Source: Hymenobacter fodinae (GTDB taxonomy: Bacteria; Bacteroidota; Bacteroidia; Cytophagales; Hymenobacteraceae). Taken from it: a stretch of DNA of 64,000 bases. The stretch is taken from positions 62,001 to 126,000 of the forward strand of contig NZ_SRLA01000003.1 of the NCBI RefSeq assembly GCF_004745825.1. Direction: 5' to 3'. Each line of letters starts with the position of its first letter. The first letter of the stretch is position 1. Positions 1 to 7,985 of this stretch are shown here, piece after piece. Both the position numbers and the translations under genes were made by a program. A model generated the notes under the pieces. That model saw only the letters and a list, made by a program, of their open reading frames with translations, ran no database searches and was not told the DNA's origin.

Positions 1-1090
1 TGCTGTACACTTGGTACAAGGTGCGAGCATCGCCTAAGCAGAAGTTGCCGTGCGAGCCGGCGCCTTTAAAGCTGACGGCTGCATAATACGGCGCTTTCCG
101 CAGCGGATCAGTGGCCCAGACTACCGTCACCTGCCCATCAGAGGGATTCACTTTTACCAATTGGGCGGCATCCGCTGTCATGAAGTACAAGTGTCCCCGC
201 TCATCGGTAGCGGCCGAAATCCAGACGTTTTCTGGTCCTTGGGCGGGTAGCTGCCAAGTAGTATACTCGCCCCGCCGCGTGCTGGGGTTGTAGCGGTACA
301 CCAGCTCTGGCGCATTGGTGGGCGCTTTAGTTACGGAGTATAGGCAGTTATCGAAGCCCTTAGCCAGGGCGTAGGACTGGAACGGTAGCACTTGGCGGTG
401 CACCTTCGGGCGTCCCGATAGATCAGGCCCCGTAAACTCGTGAATCGTTCGGCAGTCGTCTTCCCACAGGTCGTCGTGCACGCGCAGGGCCGCAATGCCG
501 TACACCTTGTTATCGCACGCCGGGGCCGCGGTAGTAGGAGGATTATTCGTTGGGGTAGCGTTAGCGCGCAGCTTGAGGCTAAACGACTCCAGCAACTGCT
601 CTCCTTCGGCCAGAAAACGGGCATCATGGGCAGCAGGAGCTTTATATTCCAGCTGCCATTCGGTGTTTCCGCGCCATAAGCGCCGGCCGAGTACCCGAAC
701 GCGCGATGCCGCTTCTCCGGCATACGTGTAGTGGTACCGCACTTCCTCGTGGCTGCTAGGATACTGTTGCTTCACATACAGCACGCGTGCCTGGGGCAGC
801 TGCTGAATATTCTGCCAAATGGCATCCTGCTGGCGCTGGGCAAACGGAGCAGCTTGGGTTTGTGGCCTAGCAGGTAGAGGCCGTTGCCACAGGGTGACTA
901 TGGCTTGCTCCGGCGACTTTCCAACCATAAAGACCATCTCTCCCGCCGGGCGGGATTGGCGCTGCCAGGTGCCCGGATAAATGAGCTGATACTGCCCCGC
1001 TGAATCGGCGTACACGCGCCCCGGTACCAGCTCCTGCGCGTGGAGCTGCAGCCAGCAAAGCAGTAGGGCCAGCGTGAGCAACACCTTCAT
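1..1090 (-). CDS. Secreted beta-propeller-like protein, truncated by the window edge
   Basis: A reading frame stays open from an ATG at 1090 to the window edge, giving 363 codons with no stop; the C-terminus lies outside. Residues 1-19 form a signal peptide (MKVLLTLALLLCWLQLHAQ). Residues 30-172 resemble a compact PsbP/DcrB-like fold (a YQLIYPGTW strand, then alternating strands). A Thr/Pro/Ala linker spans 178-191. The rest has spaced Tyr/Trp/Asp-rich strands such as GLGYx-type ELVYRYNP and GHLYFMTAD, typical of propeller repeats. The domain assignment is inference; export and the open frame are seen directly. It is divergent from the gene at 1426. Confidence 0.7.
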   Translation of the reverse strand, partial: MKVLLTLALLLCWLQLHAQELVPGRVYADSAGQYQLIYPGTWQRQSRPAGEMVFMVGKSPEQAIVTLWQRPLPARPQTQAAPFAQRQQDAIWQNIQQLPQARVLYVKQQYPSSHEEVRYHYTYAGEAASRVRVLGRRLWRGNTEWQLEYKAPAAHDARFLAEGEQLLESFSLKLRANATPTNNPPTTAAPACDNKVYGIAALRVHDDLWEDDCRTIHEFTGPDLSGRPKVHRQVLPFQSYALAKGFDNCLYSVTKAPTNAPELVYRYNPSTRRGEYTTWQLPAQGPENVWISAATDERGHLYFMTADAAQLVKVNPSDGQVTVVWATDPLRKAPYYAAVSFKGAGSHGNFCLGDARTLYQVYS

Positions 1091-1343
1091 AGGCAAAACT
1101 AGGTAAGCAATTGTACTGCCCTAAAGGTAAGCAACCCACTGCTTCTAGGCTCCGGACCAGTACCTGAGCCTAAAAAGTTCATGCGCTGCATTGCTACCGG
1201 CCAAGGCCTATTCTGGTCAGCATTTCTCTCAGATTTAGGAATGATGAGGAAGTACTCCATTTTCACTAAGGCAATGTAGGCAAGTAATGACTTTAGTGCT
1301 TTTGACTTAGTACTATGTAGATTTTTATACGCTGATTAGTAAA

Positions 1344-1375
1344 AAGGCCCGTCAAAAAGGGGCCTTACGTTTTTT
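1344..1375. terminator. Orphan hairpin terminator between divergent genes
   Basis: AAGGCCC (1344-1350) pairs with GGGCCTT (1360-1366), followed by a T run at 1370-1375; A residues before the stem make it usable on the minus strand too. It sits in the 335-base gap (1091-1425) between two divergent genes, so neither gene ends here. Nothing else coding was seen in the gap, which is AT-richer than the surroundings. Confidence 0.6.
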
Positions 1376-1425
1376 ACACTTATATATTAGCCACGATCTA
1401 TTAAGGGCATATTTTTTACACTACC

Positions 1426-2523
1426 ATGCGCATCTACTTACTCCTTATTTCTTTGCTGCTAAGCGGCTTATTACTTCCTTCTGGCAGCCAGGCACAAACA
1501 GCCGAAGCAGCTACTCCTGACCCTAGCGGGCCCATTGAGATAGAGCCCGATTCGGTTACCCGCCATCTGTATTCTAAAGCACGGGTTCGCTCTGTAGCGA
1601 AAGTGCTTATTAACGACGAAGGAGAAGTAGAGGACACTGTAAGTTACCAGGAAGTTGATGTCTATGGGCGACTTACGCTACTTAACCGGCGCACTACTCT
1701 AGCCTCTCTGTTCAATCAGCACAGCAGCCCGCAACTATCCAAGCAATGGAGCTACAATGCTATGGGACACTGCACGTCCCTGGTAGTTCATCCCACTCCT
1801 ACGCCCCCGTACACTTTAATCTACACTTACAATCCGAAACTAGGCCGTGGGAAACAGCAGGTTCTAAAGCCTGATGGAACTACCATTACCATGAGCGAGC
1901 TGTCCTTACGTCAGCACGCAGACACCTTGATCACGGAGAAAGCGACCCATGCTATCTTCACCCAAGGGGTAATTTATAAACAGGAAAGTCAGCACCGTAC
2001 CCTGCGGTACATGCCCCACCCCGATACAATACTTCTGGTTCATTACAGATATAATGAAAAAGGGAAGCTGCAGAAGGCCAGCGTTAACTATAGCCTCAGC
2101 CACGAAGGCCGGGTTCTTGAAATGGGCATTCTCGACCTAATACAAGCTACTAAACGCCACGCATTACCGCAGGGTGCAGCTGGCCATGCAGCCTTACACG
2201 TGTACAGTCAGGCATTATGGGCATTGCGGCATCGACAAGGCGTTTACCCTAAAGTTATTTGGAGCTACGACAGCCAGAACCGTGTAGTACAACAGCAAAT
2301 CAGAACGCTGGATGTCAAATTTGTTAATAACCTTACTTCCAGCGTTAAGCACACCTATAACTCTCAACACCAACTTATTGCCAGCGAGCAAAACTACTTA
2401 GGTTTTGGACAGAGCTACACCCTCTACTCTTACTCCCCAATCGGTTTGCTAATTGGTGAAACCTCTAATGCACGAAGTGGTAAGCCGATGTTCTATCGAT
2501 ACTTATACCAGTTTCACGAATAA
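1426..2523 (+). CDS. Secreted YD-repeat-like protein of unknown function
   Basis: 365 residues with a signal peptide at 1-23 (cleavage after SGSQAQ). The mature protein has repeated motifs of the form Y-(N/D)-x-x-x-(H/N)-x-(T/V), for example YNAMGHCTSL, YDSQNRVVQQ and YNSQHQLIAS, spaced as in YD/RHS-type beta-hairpin repeats, but too few to build an RHS shell. No catalytic motif is recognised. Base composition is visibly less GC-rich than the neighbouring genes, which may indicate a younger or transferred gene. It converges on hen1. Function unknown. Confidence 0.75.
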   Translation: MRIYLLLISLLLSGLLLPSGSQAQTAEAATPDPSGPIEIEPDSVTRHLYSKARVRSVAKVLINDEGEVEDTVSYQEVDVYGRLTLLNRRTTLASLFNQHSSPQLSKQWSYNAMGHCTSLVVHPTPTPPYTLIYTYNPKLGRGKQQVLKPDGTTITMSELSLRQHADTLITEKATHAIFTQGVIYKQESQHRTLRYMPHPDTILLVHYRYNEKGKLQKASVNYSLSHEGRVLEMGILDLIQATKRHALPQGAAGHAALHVYSQALWALRHRQGVYPKVIWSYDSQNRVVQQQIRTLDVKFVNNLTSSVKHTYNSQHQLIASEQNYLGFGQSYTLYSYSPIGLLIGETSNARSGKPMFYRYLYQFHE

Positions 2524-2565
2524 GGTAGGCTCTATACCAAGTTTAACAAAACAAGGGGCTTTGCT

Positions 2566-4014
2566 TTACTGCTCAAACACGGCCAACTGCGAAGGGGCTC
2601 CTACTTCGGCTGCCTCGGGCCCCAGGGGTTCGAGGCGCACCCGGTAGCCGTGGCGCTCGGCCACACCCGTTGCCCAGGCCGCAAACTGCGCCCGCGTCCA
2701 CTCAAAACGGTGGTCGGAGTGACGGAACTCTCCGGCAGAGAGTGTTTCGTAGCGTTGGTTGTAGTCGGCATTGGGCGTGGTGACGAGCACGGCGCCGGGG
2801 CGGGCCCGGGCAAATACCACCTGCTCGAAAGCCGCCAAACGGCTTTCATCTAGGTGCTCAATGACTTCTACCACGGCAGCCGCATCGTAGCCGGCTAAGC
2901 GCGGGTCGTGGTACAGCAGGGAGCCTTGCGTGAGGGTGAGTCGCTTGCGCTGGCGCGGAGGCATTTCGGCCACGTGCAGGCGCTGCTGGGCCCGCTCCAG
3001 CTCCCGCCACGATACGTCCAGGGCCAGAATGTGCTCTACATGCGGGATTTGAAGCAGGCGGCGGACCAGCTTGCCTTCGCCGCAGCCCAAATCCAGAACG
3101 CGCTGAGCCCCCAGCCAACGAATTTCCTCTGCCACGCGGTCTAGGCGCAGCTCATGGAGCGGCTGCTTCGCGCCTACTTCCTCCAACTGGCCTAGAGCCA
3201 TTGGTATTTCCGCCAGAGCAGCATGGGCCTCCACGTCCAGCGCCGCTTCTCCGGCTTCATCGTCCGTAGCATTCTCATCAGCCTGCAGCAGCCGCTCCAG
3301 GGTCGGATTCACGAACTCCGCAAACCGCAAGTAGCGCCGCGTGATAAACTCCCGGTCTGGGTGCTGAGGCAGCCAGTTGGCTCCCCGGCGCAGCAGCTTT
3401 TTTGCTTCTTCTTGGTTGATCCAATAATGCTTGTCGCCCCTATCAAGCACGGGAATAAGCACGTAGAGGTGGCTCAGCAAGTCGCGGAGGCGCACGGCCG
3501 GATGGCGCAGCTGGAGCGTGTAATATCGGCTGTCGCCCCACTCTGGTCGGGTGGGGTCGAGCACGTGCGCCTCTGCCTTCACCTCATAGCCTAGCGGCTC
3601 AAATAGCCGCTGTAGCTGTTCTGCGTTGGCGGCGGGTATCACGGCCACAGTTGCTTCGAGTGGCAGCTGCTCTTCGGGCAGTTCCGGACGGTCCTTGCAA
3701 GTGCCATTCATGGCCGTATTGAAAACCTTGGCAATGGCCGAGCTCAGGAAGGAGGAAGCTACGTAAGGCCGGTCGTTGACGTATTGCTCCAGCGCGAATC
3801 CCTCTCCGGCGGGGCCGCGGTGACTGCGCACAAGCGCCACCGGGTCGATATCGAGGAGCAGGGCTGCGGTGCAGCGCTCCGGAGTTGCTTCGGGATAGAA
3901 GACATAGGCTTGTCCAGCGGTAATTTCCAGGGTCTGGAGGCGGGCCGGGTTCTTATGCAGCAGGTAGCCCAGATCGGTGGCCGGCTGATGAGTGGTGGTA
4001 ATGGTAAGCAGCAT
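2566..4014 (-). CDS. hen1: 3'-terminal RNA ribose 2'-O-methyltransferase Hen1
   Basis: 482 residues matching full-length bacterial Hen1. The N-terminal half (about 1-240) is the Hen1 ligase-like/regulatory region, with FALEQYVNDRPYVASSFLS near 73-91. The C-terminal half is the methyltransferase: SAM-binding LDLGCGEGKL at 307-316, the metal-site segment EVIEHL at 383-388, then FRHSDHRFEW at 430-439 with the conserved His residues. Hen1 methylates the repaired 3' end of RNA and normally works with the kinase-phosphatase-ligase Pnkp, usually encoded next to it. No pnkp is present in this window, so the partner is distant or absent. The family call is firm; the biological partner is unknown. Confidence 0.92.
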   Translation of the reverse strand: MLLTITTTHQPATDLGYLLHKNPARLQTLEITAGQAYVFYPEATPERCTAALLLDIDPVALVRSHRGPAGEGFALEQYVNDRPYVASSFLSSAIAKVFNTAMNGTCKDRPELPEEQLPLEATVAVIPAANAEQLQRLFEPLGYEVKAEAHVLDPTRPEWGDSRYYTLQLRHPAVRLRDLLSHLYVLIPVLDRGDKHYWINQEEAKKLLRRGANWLPQHPDREFITRRYLRFAEFVNPTLERLLQADENATDDEAGEAALDVEAHAALAEIPMALGQLEEVGAKQPLHELRLDRVAEEIRWLGAQRVLDLGCGEGKLVRRLLQIPHVEHILALDVSWRELERAQQRLHVAEMPPRQRKRLTLTQGSLLYHDPRLAGYDAAAVVEVIEHLDESRLAAFEQVVFARARPGAVLVTTPNADYNQRYETLSAGEFRHSDHRFEWTRAQFAAWATGVAERHGYRVRLEPLGPEAAEVGAPSQLAVFEQ

Positions 4015-4272
4015 CGGTAGGATAGCAACGCAAATAAACTAGCGCCCCAGCGGGGCCGGGGCAAGATACGGGAGAATACGGCCTGTTTCGGCGTCTGGCC
4101 CGCTGCAGTTTCTGGCCCACGGGAGCTAACATTTGCGTAATTCTGGCTTCACTCCCACGTAATCATTTGGACATTTCTTCATAACGGGCAGCCAATCATG
4201 CGGTAACACGGTGAAAATACTTTTGGGCATTCTTCCAAGCACTCCTTTCACCCATTATTTCCGCTTGTGTTT

Positions 4273-5769
4273 ATGCACACTCCTACCCTTCCCGTGCGCC
4301 TGCTGCTCGGTCTGGCTTTCACGACTGGCCTAGCAGCCTGTTCCGACAGCGACAACGATTCTGATAGTCCCACGGAAACGCCCAGTGCAGTAAAGTTGGA
4401 TAATTACTCTGCCACGCCGGCGCTGGCCAAGATGCAAGCTGGTTTTGAAGGCGTAAAAATGTACTCGCTGATCAGTTCCGATGATAAGCTGGCGGCCTCC
4501 CCCGACTTTATGTTCGGTGGTTCGGCCGACGGTGCAGGCCTGCTGCGCAACCCTGATGGTAAGGGATACACCATGCTCGTGAACAACGAAGACAACATGT
4601 CTATTTCGCGAGTACATTTCGATGAGACCTTGCGCCCCGTGCGGGGAGAGTACGTGCTGAACTCCGACGGGGGCCGCTGGCGCCTCTGCTCGGCCACGCT
4701 GGTAACGCCCGAAGAACACGGGTTTGGCCCCTACTTCCTGAGCGCCGGCGAAAGTGCCGTGGATGCTCAAACCCACCTTATCCAGCCCTTCGCCGACAAC
4801 AACACCCAGAGCACGCCCAAGGGTATCAAGGGCCTGGGTTACTGGAGCGCTGAAAACGCCGTGCCTCTGCCTAAAACAGCTTACACCGGCAAAACCGTCA
4901 TCCTGACGGGTGAAGACGCCTCTGACGCTACCGGCGGTCAGGTGGCCCTCTACGTGAGCAATGCCGTAGGCGACCTGGACGGGGGCCAGCAGTACATGCT
5001 GCGCCGCAAAGACCTGAACCAGAAGGAAAAGGACATGGTGGTTGGCCAGAAGTATGAGGTAGAATTTGTATCCATTCCGGACTACAAAAACCTCACTGGC
5101 AGCCAGATGCAGGCCCAGGTAGATCCGCTGAAGGCCATCAAATTCGGCCGCGTAGAAGACCTCGACTACCGCAAGGGCGGTGGCGCCAACGGCCGCGAGG
5201 TATACTTCAACGTAACGGGCCAGGATTTCACCGGCGTAAACGCCGACCAGAGCCGTACCAAATGGGGCCGCACTTACCGCCTGCTGCTTAATGAGCAAAA
5301 CCCGCTGCAGGGCACGCTAGAGGTAATCTTGGATGGCGACGACCGCAACGGCAAGGCCAAGGATTTCCAGAACCCCGACAACATTTGCGTAACGCAGAAC
5401 TACGTTTACATTCAGGAAGACTCCAACGGCTACGGCCCGGAAACCCACGATGCCTACATCTACCAGTATAACATTGCGACCGGGGAGCTGAAGAAGGTGA
5501 TGGAACTGGACCACCGCCGCACCGAAACCGACAAGGACAAATACAACGTGACCGGCAACTCCTACACACCGGCCTCTTCCTCGAAAGGTAGCTGGGAGTA
5601 TGGCGCCCTGGTGGACGTGTCGGATGTAGTAGGCCAGCCCAATACGTTTACCCTCTGCATACAGCCCCACTCCTGGCGGGCGCAGAAGTACAAAGACGGC
5701 GGTGCCAAACCTAACAATGGCAACGACCAGGCTAGCCAAGTAGTGATTCTGAGCGGTCTGCCCCGGTAG
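4273..5769 (+). CDS. PhoX-like (DUF839) phosphatase-family lipoprotein
   Basis: The most likely start is ATG 4273; an upstream in-frame GTG at 4267 adds only two residues. A lipoprotein signal ends at GLAACSD, so the protein is probably anchored to a membrane facing the periplasm or the surface. The mature part follows the DUF839/PhoX pattern: VNNEDN early, FGPYFLSAGES, ENAVPLP, VILTGEDAS, and late NPDNICV with YIQEDSNG. These are propeller strands carrying the acidic residues that hold Ca/Fe in characterised PhoX enzymes. Activity as a phosphomonoesterase is plausible but not shown. It is followed by its own terminator and then another exported protein. Confidence 0.8.
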   Translation: MHTPTLPVRLLLGLAFTTGLAACSDSDNDSDSPTETPSAVKLDNYSATPALAKMQAGFEGVKMYSLISSDDKLAASPDFMFGGSADGAGLLRNPDGKGYTMLVNNEDNMSISRVHFDETLRPVRGEYVLNSDGGRWRLCSATLVTPEEHGFGPYFLSAGESAVDAQTHLIQPFADNNTQSTPKGIKGLGYWSAENAVPLPKTAYTGKTVILTGEDASDATGGQVALYVSNAVGDLDGGQQYMLRRKDLNQKEKDMVVGQKYEVEFVSIPDYKNLTGSQMQAQVDPLKAIKFGRVEDLDYRKGGGANGREVYFNVTGQDFTGVNADQSRTKWGRTYRLLLNEQNPLQGTLEVILDGDDRNGKAKDFQNPDNICVTQNYVYIQEDSNGYGPETHDAYIYQYNIATGELKKVMELDHRRTETDKDKYNVTGNSYTPASSSKGSWEYGALVDVSDVVGQPNTFTLCIQPHSWRAQKYKDGGAKPNNGNDQASQVVILSGLPR

Positions 5770-5832
5770 TTTATCTGCTCGATTTTTAGGCCCACTATTC
5801 CTAGCTGTTATTACAATCAGCGTGAATTAGCC

Positions 5833-5864
5833 AGCCCTGCTTCTTAGATAGAAGCAGGGCTTTT
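5833..5864 (+). terminator. Rho-independent terminator
   Basis: AGCCCTGCTTC (5833-5843) pairs perfectly with GAAGCAGGGCT (5851-5861) over a 7-base loop, followed by T residues. It ends the PhoX-like gene. Confidence 0.85.
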
Positions 5865-5961
5865 CGCAAGCAACTACTCAAGTAGCCAAATAGCTCCCTA
5901 GGCCTTTGCCACTTTATCCAAATAGTAAGTAAATGCGTTTTACCATTTGGTATTACACTGT

Positions 5962-7914
5962 ATGTCAGCACGTAAATCAATAGCCTTCTCTTCTGTACTG
6001 CTAGGCCTGTCGTTTGGCTGGCTGGGTTGCCAGCGCTCCTCTTCCTTGTCCAGTGTTGTTCCTGGCGTAACCACTAGCAGTCCAGCCGAGCAGGTGTTGC
6101 AGCGCTACCACCAAGACCTGACGCACCTAGATTCGGCGGTGGCTCTGCTGCATAGGGCTGTGGCACAGAGCCAGCCCTTGAGGCAGCAGCGGCAAGCTTT
6201 TCTGGCTGCCCGCCGCGCCTGGAAACGCACCGAAATGTTAGCAGAATACTACAGCCCCTCAACGGCAAAATTGCTGAACGGACCGGCCCTGGGTGAGGTA
6301 GAGGAATTCGACCAGCAGCAGCGCATTCATGAGCCGGAGGGCTTGCAGGTACTCGAAACCTACTTTTACCCCGAGCCTTACACTCCGGCTCAGCAGCCGA
6401 AGGTGCTGGAGCAGTTGGCCTTTGTGCGCAGCAGCCTGCTGAGCCTGCATCACGCCGCCGAAACGCTCTCACCTACTGACAGCCATATTTTCGATGCGGC
6501 CCGACTAGAGGTGTTTCGAGTGATGACGCTGGGTGTTTCGGGGTTTGATACACCCGCCTCGCCGGGGGCCGTGCCTGAAGCGGCAGAAGCCCTGGGCACA
6601 GTACAGGCTACCCTGGCCTCCTACCAGCCACAACTTATGGCCCGGCAGCCCCGCCTGGCCGCCCGCCTCGACAGCACCTTCCGCGCCGTTCAGACCTTCC
6701 TAGGCCACTCCCGCGAGGCAGCTACCTTCAACCGGCTGCAGTTTCTAGTGGCCTACGCGAATCCGCTCAGTCAGCAGGTGTGGCAGGCACAGCAGGCTCT
6801 CGGCATTCCGGCATTCAAGGAGGTGCGCGCGTTACGGGCCGATGCAGCTTCCTTATTTGAGGCGGACGCATTTGATGCCACGGCGTTTGCGGCCAATACC
6901 ACCGAGCGCCCCACACCACCGCAGGTTTTGCTGGGCCAACAGTTATTCTTTGACCCTGTGCTCTCGGGTAACGGCAGCCGCAGTTGCGCCAGCTGCCACC
7001 AATCCACGCGGGCTTTCACAGATGGGCAAGCCAAGAGCCTAGCTTTTGCGGGGCGCGGCGTAGTAGCCCGCAACGCTCCAACCCTACTCAATGCGGCCCT
7101 GCAACGCACCCAGTTTCACGATGGACGGGTAAGCTTTCTGGAAGACCAGGCGGCGGCCGTCATTGCCAACCCCACTGAAATGCATGGCTCCCTGGCCACG
7201 GCGGCCCGGTTGCTGTCGCGCAGCCCAGCCTACCGCACGGCGTTTGCGGCGGCGTTTGCCACCGAGCCCAGCGCAGCCGTGCAGCAGGAGCAGGTGAAAA
7301 CAGCCTTGGCCGCTTACCTCCGCTCCCTTGTCAGACTAAACTCCCCATTCGATCAATATATGCGGGGCGAGCCGGAGGCACTGGGGGCCGCGGCCCAGCG
7401 CGGGGCCAACGTGTTTCTGGGCAAAGCCAAGTGCGCCACCTGTCATTTCCTCCCCCTGTTCAACGGCACCGTACCGCCGGGCTTCGAGCGCACGGAAGCT
7501 GAAGTGCTGGGCACGCCCGCTCAGGCCAGCCTGCACCCGCGTGCCCTCGACCCTGATCTTGGCCGTGGTGGCGCCACGGGCATCCGGTGGCAGCAGCACG
7601 CCTTCAAAACGCCCACCCTGCGCAATGTAGCCCTCACGGCTCCCTACATGCACAACGGCGCTTATCGTACTCTGGAGCAGGTCATCGACTTCTACGACCA
7701 GGGGGGCGGCGCGGGCCTAGGCCTAGCGGTACCTAACCAAACCCTTCCCACTGACAAGCTCCACCTCACCGCACAGGAAAAGCGCGACCTGGTAGCTTTC
7801 CTGCACGCCCTCACCGACACCACAGGCCTAGGCCACTCGGAGCCTCGTAGACTCCCGCAGTTCCCCGCCGAACTGGCCCGACTTAACGCCCGGAAAGCAG
7901 GCGGCCAGTACTAA
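5962..7914 (+). CDS. Imelysin-like / di-heme cytochrome c peroxidase lipoprotein
   Basis: About 650 residues from ATG 5962; an in-frame TTG at 5947 would add five residues ahead of the signal and is less likely. A lipobox (GWLGCQ) lies near residue 26. Residues about 45-300 form an all-helical domain with AARRAWKRTEMLAEYY and LNGPALGEVEEFD, resembling the imelysin/iron-regulated fold. The C-terminal half is a CCP/MauG peroxidase with two heme c motifs, CASCH (Cys342) and CATCH (Cys491), plus TPTLRNVALTAPYMHNG typical of the family. It would reduce peroxides or oxidise a partner in the periplasm. The imelysin assignment is inference. It shares a terminator with the convergent gene at 7986. Confidence 0.85.
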   Translation: MSARKSIAFSSVLLGLSFGWLGCQRSSSLSSVVPGVTTSSPAEQVLQRYHQDLTHLDSAVALLHRAVAQSQPLRQQRQAFLAARRAWKRTEMLAEYYSPSTAKLLNGPALGEVEEFDQQQRIHEPEGLQVLETYFYPEPYTPAQQPKVLEQLAFVRSSLLSLHHAAETLSPTDSHIFDAARLEVFRVMTLGVSGFDTPASPGAVPEAAEALGTVQATLASYQPQLMARQPRLAARLDSTFRAVQTFLGHSREAATFNRLQFLVAYANPLSQQVWQAQQALGIPAFKEVRALRADAASLFEADAFDATAFAANTTERPTPPQVLLGQQLFFDPVLSGNGSRSCASCHQSTRAFTDGQAKSLAFAGRGVVARNAPTLLNAALQRTQFHDGRVSFLEDQAAAVIANPTEMHGSLATAARLLSRSPAYRTAFAAAFATEPSAAVQQEQVKTALAAYLRSLVRLNSPFDQYMRGEPEALGAAAQRGANVFLGKAKCATCHFLPLFNGTVPPGFERTEAEVLGTPAQASLHPRALDPDLGRGGATGIRWQQHAFKTPTLRNVALTAPYMHNGAYRTLEQVIDFYDQGGGAGLGLAVPNQTLPTDKLHLTAQEKRDLVAFLHALTDTTGLGHSEPRRLPQFPAELARLNARKAGGQY

Positions 7915-7931
7915 CCGTGCTGCCTTCACAC

Positions 7932-7966
7932 AAAAAGCCCCGACCGGTTCTCGGTCGGGGCTTTTT
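7932..7966. terminator. Bidirectional terminator between convergent genes
   Basis: AAAAAGCCCCGACC pairs with GGTCGGGGCTTTTT around a 7-base loop; A and T tracts on both sides serve both the peroxidase gene (+) and the T9SS cargo gene (-). Confidence 0.9.
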
Positions 7967-7985
7967 GTATGGGGAATAGGTGAGC

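Noticed and set aside
2566..4014. Hen1 plus the adjacent YD-repeat protein as a toxin/repair system
   Set aside because: The two genes are convergent, the YD-like protein lacks a toxin domain, and nothing else links them.
4330..5298. Long minus-strand frame of 322 codons opposite the PhoX-like gene
   Set aside because: The plus-strand frame carries a lipobox and family motifs; the opposite frame has no recognisable domain and is a by-product of GC-rich codons.
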